Assembly: GCA_018065085.1 (NCBI GenBank)
Contig: JAGHUA010000027.1
Coordinates: forward strand, 1 to 44,413
Direction of reading: 5' to 3'
Origin: Candidatus Liminaster caballi
Lineage (GTDB): Bacteria > Bacteroidota > Bacteroidia > Bacteroidales > UBA3663
DNA: 44,413 bases
Below are positions 1-6,661 of the stretch, piece after piece. The translations under genes were made by a program, and so were the position numbers. The notes under the pieces were generated by a model that was not told where the DNA came from, searched no databases, and saw only the letters and a program-made list of their open reading frames with translations. Each line of letters begins with the position of its first letter. Within the stretch, counting starts at the first letter, position 1.

Positions 1-33
1 GAGATTTCTGCCATGATGAATACTTCTCAATAA
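1..33 (+). CDS. Possible C-terminal end of an unidentified rightward gene (partial)
   Basis: The first 33 bases read as an open frame ending in TAA at 31-33, giving about ten residues. A hairpin with a T-rich flank follows at 54-101, as expected for a rightward gene ending here and converging on xseA. Ten codons cannot identify a product, and the reading may be chance because the start lies outside the window. Confidence 0.25.
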   Translation, partial: EISAMMNTSQ

Positions 34-53
34 AGATAGTGGCTTGACATAAG

Positions 54-110
54 AAGAGGACGTGCAAAAAGCCTAATCATGGACTTTTGACACGCCCTCT
101 TATTTTGTTG
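54..110 (+). terminator. Long imperfect hairpin with T-rich 3' flank, probable terminator
   Basis: AAGAGG (54-59) pairs with CCTCTT (96-101). Pairing continues inward with small mismatches (ACGTG with CACG, AAAAAGCC with GGACTTTT). The plus-strand flank TATTTTGTTG is T-rich, while the minus-strand flank is not, so it most likely ends a rightward transcript opposing xseA. Confidence 0.5.
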
Positions 111-153
111 TGTGTCGGTTGTTCCTGCCTCTGTGTTTGATGGCCTGCCGGTC

Positions 154-1386
154 TCAGCCTGTCACCTTGCTCTCGAACCTGCCGTTGGCTGTCTGCGTCT
201 CGATCACCATTCCCGGCTTTACGTCCGAGGCATCCTTGACGGCCTTGCCATTGATGCGCGTGATGCTGAAGCCGCGTCGGAGGATGTTGTCGGGCTGTGC
301 CATCTCAATGCTGCGTTTGGTGTAGGCGATGCGTTGCTGTTCGCTGGCTATGCGCTGTTTGGCATACATCTTTACGCGTTCGAGGGTCAGATCCAGGTGG
401 TTGATCTGCTGACCGAGGCGCAGGTGAGTGTCGCGTACGGATGACGACAGGCGGTTCAGCCTGTTCCTCTCCCTGTCAATGCGACCTCGGCTATTGTCGA
501 TAACAGCATATTGAATCTGTTCCAGGCGGTTCAGTTCCTCGGCTGCCATTTCGATGAACATTGCTGCGGCTGCCGTAGGAGTCTTGACCGATGTGTGTGC
601 CACGGCATCGAGCACGGTGGTGTCGCGTTCATGTCCGATGCCGGTAATGACCGGCAGGGGGAAGTTGGCGATGTTGAGGGCAAGCTCATAGCTGTCGAAG
701 CTGTTGAGATCGGATACCGATCCGCCGCCTCGTATTATCACCACGGCGTCAAAGTGTTCCATGTGGCTGTATATACGTTCCAGGGCATGGATCACAGACT
801 GTTCTGTCTGTTCGCCTTGCAGGATGGCGGGGAAAAGGTGAGTGTAGAACTTCAGGCCACGCTCGTTGTTGGCAAGTTGATGGCAGAAATCGCCATATCC
901 GGCTGCATTGCTGGCGCTGATCACGGCTATGCGCTGTGTCGGAGTTGGCAGGTCGATGCTTTTGTTTGCGTCGATCATGCCCTCGTCGGTCAGTCGCCTT
1001 ATTATCTCCTGTCGCCTGCGCTGCATCTCGCCCATGGTGTAGGTAGGGTCGATGTCGTCGATGGTGAGTGAGTATCCGTAAGCCTCGTGCATCTGCACCT
1101 GGACTCTTACCAGCACCTTGAGACCCGCCTGCAGGCTCTGTCCGCTTTCCATCTCGAACTTCTGGCTCAGCTGCCACCATTTGTTTGCCCAAATCATGGC
1201 TCGCGCACGGGCAGTGATGGTGTTGTTGCGTGTGCTTTTCTCGATGAGCTCCATGTAGCAATGACCGTTGCCCGCCACGTTGGCCTGTGCAATCTCGGCC
1301 GTAATCCATATCGGAGCACCGAATGAGGCCGACACTACGAAGGTCACCTGCCTGTTCAATTCATATAGTGAGATGGCATCTCTCAT
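154..1386 (-). CDS. xseA: Exodeoxyribonuclease VII large subunit
   Basis: This is the large subunit of exonuclease VII, a cytoplasmic single-strand-specific nuclease that trims DNA to oligonucleotides in repair. The 410-residue length is normal for the family. The N-terminal ~115 residues fit the OB-fold DNA-binding domain. The catalytic part carries RGGGS at 219-223 followed by DLNSFD, GHERD at 251-255 and KTPTAAA at 268-274, the family signatures. A coiled-coil-like helical region follows at about 280-370. The ATG at 1384-1386 sits about 40 bases below a good Bacteroidota promoter. The small subunit gene xseB, often placed directly downstream, is not visible in the 153 bases that remain. 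Confidence 0.95.
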   Translation of the reverse strand: MRDAISLYELNRQVTFVVSASFGAPIWITAEIAQANVAGNGHCYMELIEKSTRNNTITARARAMIWANKWWQLSQKFEMESGQSLQAGLKVLVRVQVQMHEAYGYSLTIDDIDPTYTMGEMQRRRQEIIRRLTDEGMIDANKSIDLPTPTQRIAVISASNAAGYGDFCHQLANNERGLKFYTHLFPAILQGEQTEQSVIHALERIYSHMEHFDAVVIIRGGGSVSDLNSFDSYELALNIANFPLPVITGIGHERDTTVLDAVAHTSVKTPTAAAAMFIEMAAEELNRLEQIQYAVIDNSRGRIDRERNRLNRLSSSVRDTHLRLGQQINHLDLTLERVKMYAKQRIASEQQRIAYTKRSIEMAQPDNILRRGFSITRINGKAVKDASDVKPGMVIETQTANGRFESKVTG

Positions 1387-1430
1387 GCGCGTAATATAAT
1401 ATATGTGTAGAAATTCGACTTTTTCGGGTG

Positions 1431-1462
1431 TAAAGATATGCCCATTTCGTCAAATAACCAAA
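1431..1462 (-). promoter_or_regulatory. xseA promoter (Bacteroidota type)
   Basis: Read on the minus strand, TTTG (CAAA on plus at 1459-1462) is followed after exactly 20 bases by TATCTTTA (TAAAGATA on plus at 1431-1438). That is one mismatch from TAnnTTTG. It leaves a leader of roughly 40 bases before the xseA ATG and is arranged divergently with the lgt promoter. Confidence 0.6.
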
Positions 1463-1478
1463 TAAAATCACAAAATTC

Positions 1479-1509
1479 TTTGCAGTTCGCTAAAAAATGT
1501 ATATCTTCG
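1479..1509 (+). promoter_or_regulatory. lgt promoter (Bacteroidota type)
   Basis: TTTG at 1479-1482 and TATCTTCG at 1502-1509 are separated by 19 bases and match the TTTG/TAnnTTTG pattern with one mismatch. The -7 box is followed by CGGCG, as at several other promoters of this window. Initiation near 1515 would leave a leader of about 15 bases before the lgt ATG at 1531. Confidence 0.6.
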
Positions 1510-1530
1510 CGGCGTAAATAACTGTTAACT

Positions 1531-2346
1531 ATGTTTGATGTCATAACTTGGACGGCACATCCCGTCATTTTCCATATCGGTTGGTTCGCCCTGCGCTGGT
1601 ATGCGCTGATGTTCATCGTGGGCTTCTTCATCGGCGAGAAGATCATGGAGTATATCTATCGACACGAGGGCATGAACCCCGAGCGTGTCTATACGCTTTT
1701 CCTCTATTGCTTCGTCGGTACGCTCGTCGGTGCGCGTCTTGGCCACTGCCTGTTCTATGCGCCTGACTACTATCTGAGTCATCCGCTTGAGATCCTGCAG
1801 ACATGGAAGGGCGGCCTGGCCAGTCATGGCGGCACGATAGGTGTCATCACGGCAGTCTTCCTCTATGCCAGGCGCGACAAGCTGCCGTTCCTCTATGTGC
1901 TCGACCGTCTGAGCATCGGCGTGGCTCCTGTCGCTGCCCTTATCCGCATGGGCAATCTCTTCAATCATGAGATTTTCGGCGGTCCTACCGATCTGCCGTG
2001 GGCATTCCGCTTCATCACCAACCTCGGCGCCTATGAAGCCGGACGTGAACCTGTCTTCACCGCACCGTCGCATCCTACACAGATCTATGAGGCTCTGTGC
2101 TATGTGGCTGTCTTCGTCATCACCTTCCTGATGTATAAGAAGTTCGACGCAGGCAAGCGCACGGGCATGATCTTCGGCACCTTCCTCATCGGCATCTTCG
2201 GCAGCCGCTTCTTCATCGAGTTCATCAAGAACAATCAGGAGGCTTTCGAGGAAGGCATGCTACTCAATATGGGACAGCTGCTTAGCATTCCGTTCGTCCT
2301 GATTGGCATCTGGCTCATCGTCCGTTCTTTGCGCAAGCAGGGCTGA
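1531..2346 (+). CDS. lgt: Prolipoprotein diacylglyceryl transferase
   Basis: Lgt transfers diacylglycerol from phosphatidylglycerol to the lipobox cysteine of prelipoproteins, the first step of lipoprotein maturation in the inner membrane. The 271-residue protein is strongly hydrophobic with about seven membrane segments. It shows GARLGHCLFY at 67-76, GGLASHGGTIG at 94-104, RMGNLFN around 139-145 and HPTQIYE at 181-187, the Lgt signature positions. The window encodes several clear lipoproteins that would be substrates (the MBL protein, M13 peptidase, GH105 and M28-like protein). The start follows a well-placed promoter, and rpe begins 45 bases downstream, so the two are probably co-transcribed. 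Confidence 0.95.
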   Translation: MFDVITWTAHPVIFHIGWFALRWYALMFIVGFFIGEKIMEYIYRHEGMNPERVYTLFLYCFVGTLVGARLGHCLFYAPDYYLSHPLEILQTWKGGLASHGGTIGVITAVFLYARRDKLPFLYVLDRLSIGVAPVAALIRMGNLFNHEIFGGPTDLPWAFRFITNLGAYEAGREPVFTAPSHPTQIYEALCYVAVFVITFLMYKKFDAGKRTGMIFGTFLIGIFGSRFFIEFIKNNQEAFEEGMLLNMGQLLSIPFVLIGIWLIVRSLRKQG

Positions 2347-2391
2347 CGCCCTTATTTCACAGATTTTGTTACCTTCATATACTGAAAGACC

Positions 2392-3039
2392 ATGTTACAG
2401 ATTGCACCTTCGTTCCTCAGTGCCGACTTTGCGCACCTCGAACGCGATATTGAAATTCTTAACCGCAGCGAGGCCGACTGGCTTCACTATGATGTGATGG
2501 ACGGCTCGTTTGTCCCTAACATCTCGTTCGGTTTCCCTGTTATGGCATCGCTCCAGGGCGTTGTCTCAAAGCCGATGGATGTCCACATGATGGTGGTGCA
2601 TCCCGAGCGCTGGATTGAACGCGTCGCCTCTTATGGCACACGCATGATGACCGTCCACCAGGAGGCCTGTCCTAATCTCCATCGCACCATCCAGCAGATC
2701 CACGAGGCTGGAATGCTGGCCGGCGTGGCCATCAATCCCGGCACACCAGTCATGATGCTCGAGGAGGTGATCTGCGATGTTGACCTTGTGCTTATCATGA
2801 CCGTCAACCCAGGTTTCGGCGGACAGAAGTTCATCCCATCGATGCTCGATAAGGTGCGCCGCCTCAAAGCCATGATTCTCCAGCGCCACGCTCATGCCCT
2901 GATCGAGTGTGACGGCGGTGTCAACCTCGAAACAGGCGCATTGCTCAAGGAAGCCGGCGTTGACATCCTTGTGGCAGGCAACAGCATCTTCCGCAGCGAC
3001 GATCCCGTCAAGATGGTTCATGACCTAAAGAATCTTTGA
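2392..3039 (+). CDS. rpe: Ribulose-phosphate 3-epimerase
   Basis: Rpe interconverts ribulose 5-phosphate and xylulose 5-phosphate in the non-oxidative pentose phosphate pathway. The 215-residue length is typical. Family motifs of the TIM barrel are present: IAPSFLSADF at the N terminus, HYDVMDGSFVPN with metal-binding H32 and catalytic D34, DVHMM at 63-67, TVNPGFGGQKF, and the catalytic-Asp segment ECDGGVN. The gene sits 45 bases after lgt and one base before the next gene, so lgt-rpe-hydrolase probably form one transcript. Confidence 0.96.
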   Translation: MLQIAPSFLSADFAHLERDIEILNRSEADWLHYDVMDGSFVPNISFGFPVMASLQGVVSKPMDVHMMVVHPERWIERVASYGTRMMTVHQEACPNLHRTIQQIHEAGMLAGVAINPGTPVMMLEEVICDVDLVLIMTVNPGFGGQKFIPSMLDKVRRLKAMILQRHAHALIECDGGVNLETGALLKEAGVDILVAGNSIFRSDDPVKMVHDLKNL

Positions 3040-3040
3040 T

Positions 3041-3991
3041 ATGAAACGTATTTTCCTCTCTCTTATCGCATTGGCTTTGGTATCCTCTGCCAATGCGCAA
3101 GTTAATTTCGGCGGTCAGCAGATCGAGGTATCCGACATCCACTGCTCTCAGAAGTTTGCCGACATCGACTATGTGGGCGACGGTGAGGTCTATCACACGC
3201 TCGACATCTACCTTCCCGAGAAGAAGGCAGAGAAATATCCTGTCATGATTCATATCTATGGTAGCGCATGGTTCAACAACAACGGCAAGGCTTCGGCTGA
3301 CATCGGCACCATCTGCAAGGCGTATCTCGAAGCCGGCTATGCCGTGGTTTGTCCTAACCACCGCGCGAGCACAGATGCCCATTGGCCGGCTCAGAGTCAC
3401 GACATCAAGGCCGTGATCCGCTTTATCCGTGGCAATGCCGCCACCTACGGTTTCGACACAGACTTCATCGGCACGTCCGGCTTCTCGTCGGGCGCACATC
3501 TTGCGTCGTTCATGGCTGCCACCTCAGGCACGCGTGTCACTTCCGTCGGCAAACAGAGCATCGACGTAGAGGGATCGCTTGGCGCCTACACGGCTTTCCG
3601 CAGCGACGTGCAGGTGTGCGTGTCGTGGTCAGGACCCATCGACCTTGAACACATGGATTGCGGCCCTGGCATGAAGATGCCTGTATCGCCCGAAGAAGTC
3701 ATACTCGGCTGTCCGCTCAATGACGAGAATCGCGACCGCTATGCTTCGCTTTCTCCGTTGTGGTATCTCGATAAGGATGACCCGGCAATTATTATTTTCC
3801 ACGGCACAGCCGACAATGTAGTCCCCTATTGCCAGGGCGAGATATGGGCAGAGGCTGTGAAGGCCGCCAGCATCCGCACGGAGTTCGTCACCCAACCTGA
3901 GGGCGGTCACGGCTACAACATGTACTCGCCTGCCAACCTTGCCAAGGCAACAGCTTTCATCAACGAAGCACTTGCCAAGACTCGCAAATAG
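3041..3991 (+). CDS. Secreted alpha/beta hydrolase (carboxylesterase-like)
   Basis: The 316-residue protein starts with a signal peptide (MKRIFLSLIALALVSSANA), so it is exported to the periplasm or beyond. The nucleophile elbow is GFSSGAH (G-x-S-x-G), the likely acid is in HGTADNVVPY, and the likely catalytic His is in GGHGYNM. Together they give the Ser-Asp-His order of the fold. IHIYGSAWF resembles the oxyanion-hole segment, with Y-G-S in place of the usual H-G-G-G. The layout fits the BD-FAE/acetyl-esterase-like hydrolases common in Bacteroidota, but the substrate cannot be read from the sequence. It starts one base after rpe. The frame stays open past its TAG stop into the repeat array downstream (see findings). 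Confidence 0.85.
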   Translation: MKRIFLSLIALALVSSANAQVNFGGQQIEVSDIHCSQKFADIDYVGDGEVYHTLDIYLPEKKAEKYPVMIHIYGSAWFNNNGKASADIGTICKAYLEAGYAVVCPNHRASTDAHWPAQSHDIKAVIRFIRGNAATYGFDTDFIGTSGFSSGAHLASFMAATSGTRVTSVGKQSIDVEGSLGAYTAFRSDVQVCVSWSGPIDLEHMDCGPGMKMPVSPEEVILGCPLNDENRDRYASLSPLWYLDKDDPAIIIFHGTADNVVPYCQGEIWAEAVKAASIRTEFVTQPEGGHGYNMYSPANLAKATAFINEALAKTRK

Positions 3992-4013
3992 CCGAAAAAT
4001 CTTTCGTTGACAC

Positions 4014-4030
4014 TTCCCAACTCTTGGGAA
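4014..4030. repeat. Perfect 7-bp inverted repeat at the head of the 42-bp array
   Basis: TTCCCAA (4014-4020), CTC, TTGGGAA (4024-4030) is a perfect hairpin with a three-base loop that runs into the first array unit. No T-run follows, so it is not an obvious terminator for the hydrolase gene. Confidence 0.7.
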
Positions 4031-4260
4031 CTAACCAATACGATTGCATTGGTTAGACTTAAGACTTCGGAACTAACCAACACGATTGCATTGGTTAGAC
4101 TTGAGACTTCGGAACTAATAAAAATAATGTTCTAGGTTAGATCTAAGAGTTGGGAACTAATAAAAATAATGTTCTGGGTTAGATCTAAGACTTGGGAACT
4201 AATAAAATTATTGTTCTGGGTTAGAACAAAGACTTTGGACCTGATAAAAAACAATTAGTT
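4027..4260. repeat. Tandem array of 42-bp units with hairpin-forming first copies
   Basis: Five directly abutting 42-bp units start at 4027, 4069, 4111, 4153 and 4195, with a degenerate sixth from 4237. All begin GGAACTAA. Units 1 and 2 carry CTAACCAAT-8 bases-ATTGGTTAG, a 9-bp perfect stem in unit 1 and 8 bp in unit 2. Units 3 to 5 keep the outer CTAA...TTAG but have an AT-rich core (ATAAAAATAATGTTC), so the stem is lost. Units of one type are much more alike than units of different type, suggesting local duplication of two variants. The array fills the spacer before the AraC-type gene and the RAYT-like gene. Confidence 0.9.
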
Positions 4261-4263
4261 ATG
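4234..4263 (+). promoter_or_regulatory. Weak promoter candidate in the last repeat unit
   Basis: TTTG at 4234-4237 and TAGTTATG at 4256-4263 are 18 bases apart. The second box has one mismatch to TAnnTTTG. If used, it overlaps the ATG at 4261 and would favour translation from the ATG at 4339. Spacing and match are both imperfect. Confidence 0.3.
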
Positions 4264-4734
4264 TTTAAACCATACTTAACTGTCTCTCGTATTTATTTTT
4301 CGCCCTTGCAGAAAAACGCAAAAGGCCTATACAACTTGATGAGTAGCGAAGAAATCCGTTCGTCATTCAAGCCTGACACCGAAAGCCGTCTGATAAATGA
4401 GATGGCAATGCTATTGGCCTGTGGTGTTATTCCTGACAGCCTGCGGTTATCGTCGGCGCTGGGTGTCGATTCTCAGCATCTCAATGGGTGCGTCAAGATA
4501 CTGTTTGGCTGTTCGCTCTATAAGTTGATGTCAGACTATCGTCATCTTCTCGCCTTCGATCTGGTGTCGAAGACCGAACTGCCTGCCAAAGACATTGCCC
4601 GCCGTTGCGGTTTCAAGTCGGCGCAGATCCTTTACAATTACTTCGACCGTTACGAGAAAACCACTTTCGCCAAACTTCGTGCTTCACACCAGCACGTCAA
4701 TGTCACAACCACTGTTGCATACGAGGTTCAGTGA
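4261..4734 (+). CDS. Small AraC-type helix-turn-helix protein
   Basis: The 157-residue protein ends in a segment typical of the second half of an AraC/XylS DNA-binding domain. It reads LPAKDIARRCGFKSAQILYNYFDRYEKTTFAKLRA, given here as LPAKDIARRCGFKSAQ and LYNYFDRYEKTTFAKLRA; compare the family pattern IAxxCGFxSxxxFxxxFxxxxGxTPxxYR. The preceding part (about 50-95) can be read as the first HTH. There is no room for a sensor domain, so it is a stand-alone DNA-binding module. Its ligand and targets are unknown. The first 26 residues look non-conserved, and the ATG at 4339 (MSSEEIRSS) is an attractive alternative start. It lies between the hairpin repeats and the RAYT-like gene, 44 bases before the latter. 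Confidence 0.65.
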   Translation: MFKPYLTVSRIYFSPLQKNAKGLYNLMSSEEIRSSFKPDTESRLINEMAMLLACGVIPDSLRLSSALGVDSQHLNGCVKILFGCSLYKLMSDYRHLLAFDLVSKTELPAKDIARRCGFKSAQILYNYFDRYEKTTFAKLRASHQHVNVTTTVAYEVQ

Positions 4735-4778
4735 TGTTTCTCCTTTGAATAATTGCGCGTAGGCACATCCCTTCGACC

Positions 4779-6032
4779 ATGAAACGCGAAGACGCTATTG
4801 CCAAAGGCATAGAGATGCACGATATCAAGCACTCTATGAAACGCAGGCTCTGTTGGCATGATTACAATCGAAAAGGTGTTTATATGCTGACGCTTGTGGT
4901 GGAAGGCCGTGCCGCTTTGCTAGGTCGTCTGCTAGGTCGGTCTGACGCGCCTGCAGGTTCATGCGATGCGCCAAGGGTGGAATGCTCTGAACTTGGAATG
5001 GCCATCCTTCGTGATGAGATTGGCAAGATCAATCACTTCTATCCTCAAGTTGTGGTTTGGAAGGTCTGCATCATGCCCGATCACATTCACATGATCGTGC
5101 GGGTGAAGGAAGACTTGCCACCTAAGCAGCATTTGGGACAGGTGGTGGCTGGCTTTAAGGGTGGCTGCTCGAAAGCCGCCATGAGAATCTTGGGGAGAAG
5201 CCAGAGCGGACGCTCTGGCAATGGTAATGGCGGCCCCGCTGCTGGCGTTGGCTTTGGTTCTGGCAATAATGGCAGCCCCGCTGCTGGCGTTGGCTTTGGC
5301 TCTGGCAATGGTAATGGCGGCCCCGCTGCTGGCGTTGGCGTTACTGTTCCTCCACCGTCCGGTGGAGTTAAGGTGATCCCCCTTTTCGAGCCCGGCTATA
5401 ATGATAAGATCCTGCTAAATGAGGGGCAGTTAGACCGCTGGAAGGCATATTTGGACGATAACCCTCGTCGTCTGATGGTCAAGAGACAGAACCCGGCTCT
5501 TTTTACCGTTCTTCATGGGCTAAAGGTGGCAGGACATGAGTGCCAGGCCGTGGGCAACCGCTTCCTGCTCGACATTCCCGATAAGATGGCGGTCGTCGTG
5601 CATCGCCGCTATTCTGAAGAATATAACGCGCGACTGCGGGAGGAGTGGCTGGCATGCGGAGAGCGAGGCGGTGTCTTGGTAAGTGCAGCCATTGCGCCGA
5701 AAGAGAAGGCCGTGATGCGAGAGGCCATGGATCGAGGTTACCGTATCATCCTTTTGCGTGAGAACGGTTTCCCGACCCTGTATAAACCCTCTGGGGAAAG
5801 TTTCGATGCATGTTCGGAAGGAAGGCTGCTGCAGATTAGCCCGTGGGATTATCACATGGCGAAGAAGGCAATAACCCGCAATCAGTGCCTCGAACTTAAC
5901 GACATGGCTGAATGTATCGCAAACAATAGAATGGCGACGGCTGTGTTTCGGACATCCATGTCAACAGACTGCCAACCGGTTAGCCGACCCAACAAAACAC
6001 AGATAGCCGGCAGGCCTGGAACTGAGCAATAA
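4779..6032 (+). CDS. RAYT-like Y1 (HUH) transposase with repetitive linker and Rossmann-like C-terminal domain
   Basis: The N-terminal part belongs to the IS200-like/REP-associated tyrosine transposase group, single-strand DNA nickases. The opening WHDYNRKGVYMLTL is followed by CIMPDHIHMIV with the metal-binding HxH pair H102/H104. LFEPGYNDKIL follows, with the probable nucleophile Y207, then YLDDNPRR. Between HxH and Tyr lies a Gly/Asn/Ala/Pro-rich insert (about 140-195) of three near-identical 14-15-residue repeats. Residues ~250-385 form an extra domain (GGVLVSAAIAPKEKAVMREAM, then RIILLRENGF, then SEGRLLQISPW when read in parts) that resembles a DprA/LOG-type Rossmann fold. That assignment is an inference. 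No IS ends were found, fitting a domesticated RAYT rather than a mobile IS. M13 at 4815 is an alternative start. Confidence 0.8.
   Translation: MKREDAIAKGIEMHDIKHSMKRRLCWHDYNRKGVYMLTLVVEGRAALLGRLLGRSDAPAGSCDAPRVECSELGMAILRDEIGKINHFYPQVVVWKVCIMPDHIHMIVRVKEDLPPKQHLGQVVAGFKGGCSKAAMRILGRSQSGRSGNGNGGPAAGVGFGSGNNGSPAAGVGFGSGNGNGGPAAGVGVTVPPPSGGVKVIPLFEPGYNDKILLNEGQLDRWKAYLDDNPRRLMVKRQNPALFTVLHGLKVAGHECQAVGNRFLLDIPDKMAVVVHRRYSEEYNARLREEWLACGERGGVLVSAAIAPKEKAVMREAMDRGYRIILLRENGFPTLYKPSGESFDACSEGRLLQISPWDYHMAKKAITRNQCLELNDMAECIANNRMATAVFRTSMSTDCQPVSRPNKTQIAGRPGTEQ
5201..5218. repeat. Perfect hairpin left of the in-gene repeats
   Basis: CCAGAGCG (5201-5208), GA, CGCTCTGG (5211-5218) is an 8-bp perfect inverted repeat with a two-base loop. 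It lies directly before the tandem repeats inside the RAYT-like gene. Confidence 0.85.
5217..5340 (+). repeat. Coding tandem repeats (45/42/37 bp) in the RAYT-like gene
   Basis: Three units start with GGCAAT at 5217, 5262 and 5304. They encode variants of GNGNGGPAAGVGFGS; the second lacks one codon and the third is cut short. The near identity of the units at DNA level points to recent duplication or ongoing length variation. Confidence 0.9.
5350..5367. repeat. Perfect hairpin right of the in-gene repeats
   Basis: CTCCACCG (5350-5357), TC, CGGTGGAG (5360-5367) is an 8-bp perfect inverted repeat with a two-base loop, the same geometry as the hairpin at 5201-5218. The two bracket the coding repeats. 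Confidence 0.85.
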
Positions 6033-6072
6033 CAACACAAAGATTAAGAACTGATAAAACACTTATTGAACT

Positions 6073-6615
6073 ATGATTGAACAGATGCTTGAATATAACC
6101 GACAGTTTGTCGAGTCAAAGAGTTATGAGAAGTATAAGACGTCGAAGTATCCGGACAAGAAGATTGCCATTGTGACTTGTATGGACACACGTCTCGTGGA
6201 GCTCCTTCCGGCAGCACTTGGCATCAAGAACGGCGACGTGAAGATCATCAAGAACGCAGGCGGCACGATCACCAACCCGTTCGATTCGACTGTGCGTTCG
6301 CTCCTGGTTGCCATCTACGAGCTGGGCGTGAACGAGGTGATGATCATCGGACATACCACCTGTGGCGTGCAGGGCATGGACAGTCAGGAGATGCTTCATC
6401 TGATGCGAGAGCGAGGCGTCGATGACGAGCACATCTCTCTTATGAAGCATTGCGGCATCGATCTCGACTCATGGCTGCATGGCTTTGATGACACGGATGC
6501 CGCTGTGCTTGAGACGGTCGATCTGGTGAAGAATCATCCGCTTGTGCCAAAGGATGTCATCGTGCGCGGTTATATCATGGACTCTGAGACAGGCGCCTTG
6601 AAGCCGCTCAGCTGA
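6073..6615 (+). CDS. Beta-class carbonic anhydrase
   Basis: This enzyme interconverts CO2 and bicarbonate in the cytoplasm using zinc. The 180-residue protein has the CxDxR zinc/dyad motif (CMDTRL at about residues 36-41) and the HxxC zinc motif (GHTTCG at about 93-98). NAGGTITNP and a conserved SLLVAIYELGVNEVMIIG strand lie between them, as expected for beta carbonic anhydrases, and the length is at the short end of the class. It starts 40 bases after the RAYT-like gene. The spacer contains GAACTGATAAAA just upstream, resembling the head of the 42-bp repeat unit. The SprT-like gene follows and may be co-transcribed. Confidence 0.92.
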   Translation: MIEQMLEYNRQFVESKSYEKYKTSKYPDKKIAIVTCMDTRLVELLPAALGIKNGDVKIIKNAGGTITNPFDSTVRSLLVAIYELGVNEVMIIGHTTCGVQGMDSQEMLHLMRERGVDDEHISLMKHCGIDLDSWLHGFDDTDAAVLETVDLVKNHPLVPKDVIVRGYIMDSETGALKPLS

Positions 6616-6661
6616 TTTGACCCCTCTGCCGACGACACAGGGAAGAACGCCGCATAGCACG

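Noticed and set aside
511-1071. 186-codon rightward frame opposite xseA
   Set aside because: It lies wholly antisense to the conserved xseA catalytic region and shows no recognisable domain.
4027-4260. CRISPR array
   Set aside because: The 42-bp units abut directly with no unique spacers between them, units differ in their cores, and no cas gene is present.
4779-6032. Complete IS200/IS605-type insertion sequence
   Set aside because: No accessory tnpB/iscB gene and no subterminal hairpin ends immediately around the gene; the long extra domain fits a RAYT-like domesticated gene better.
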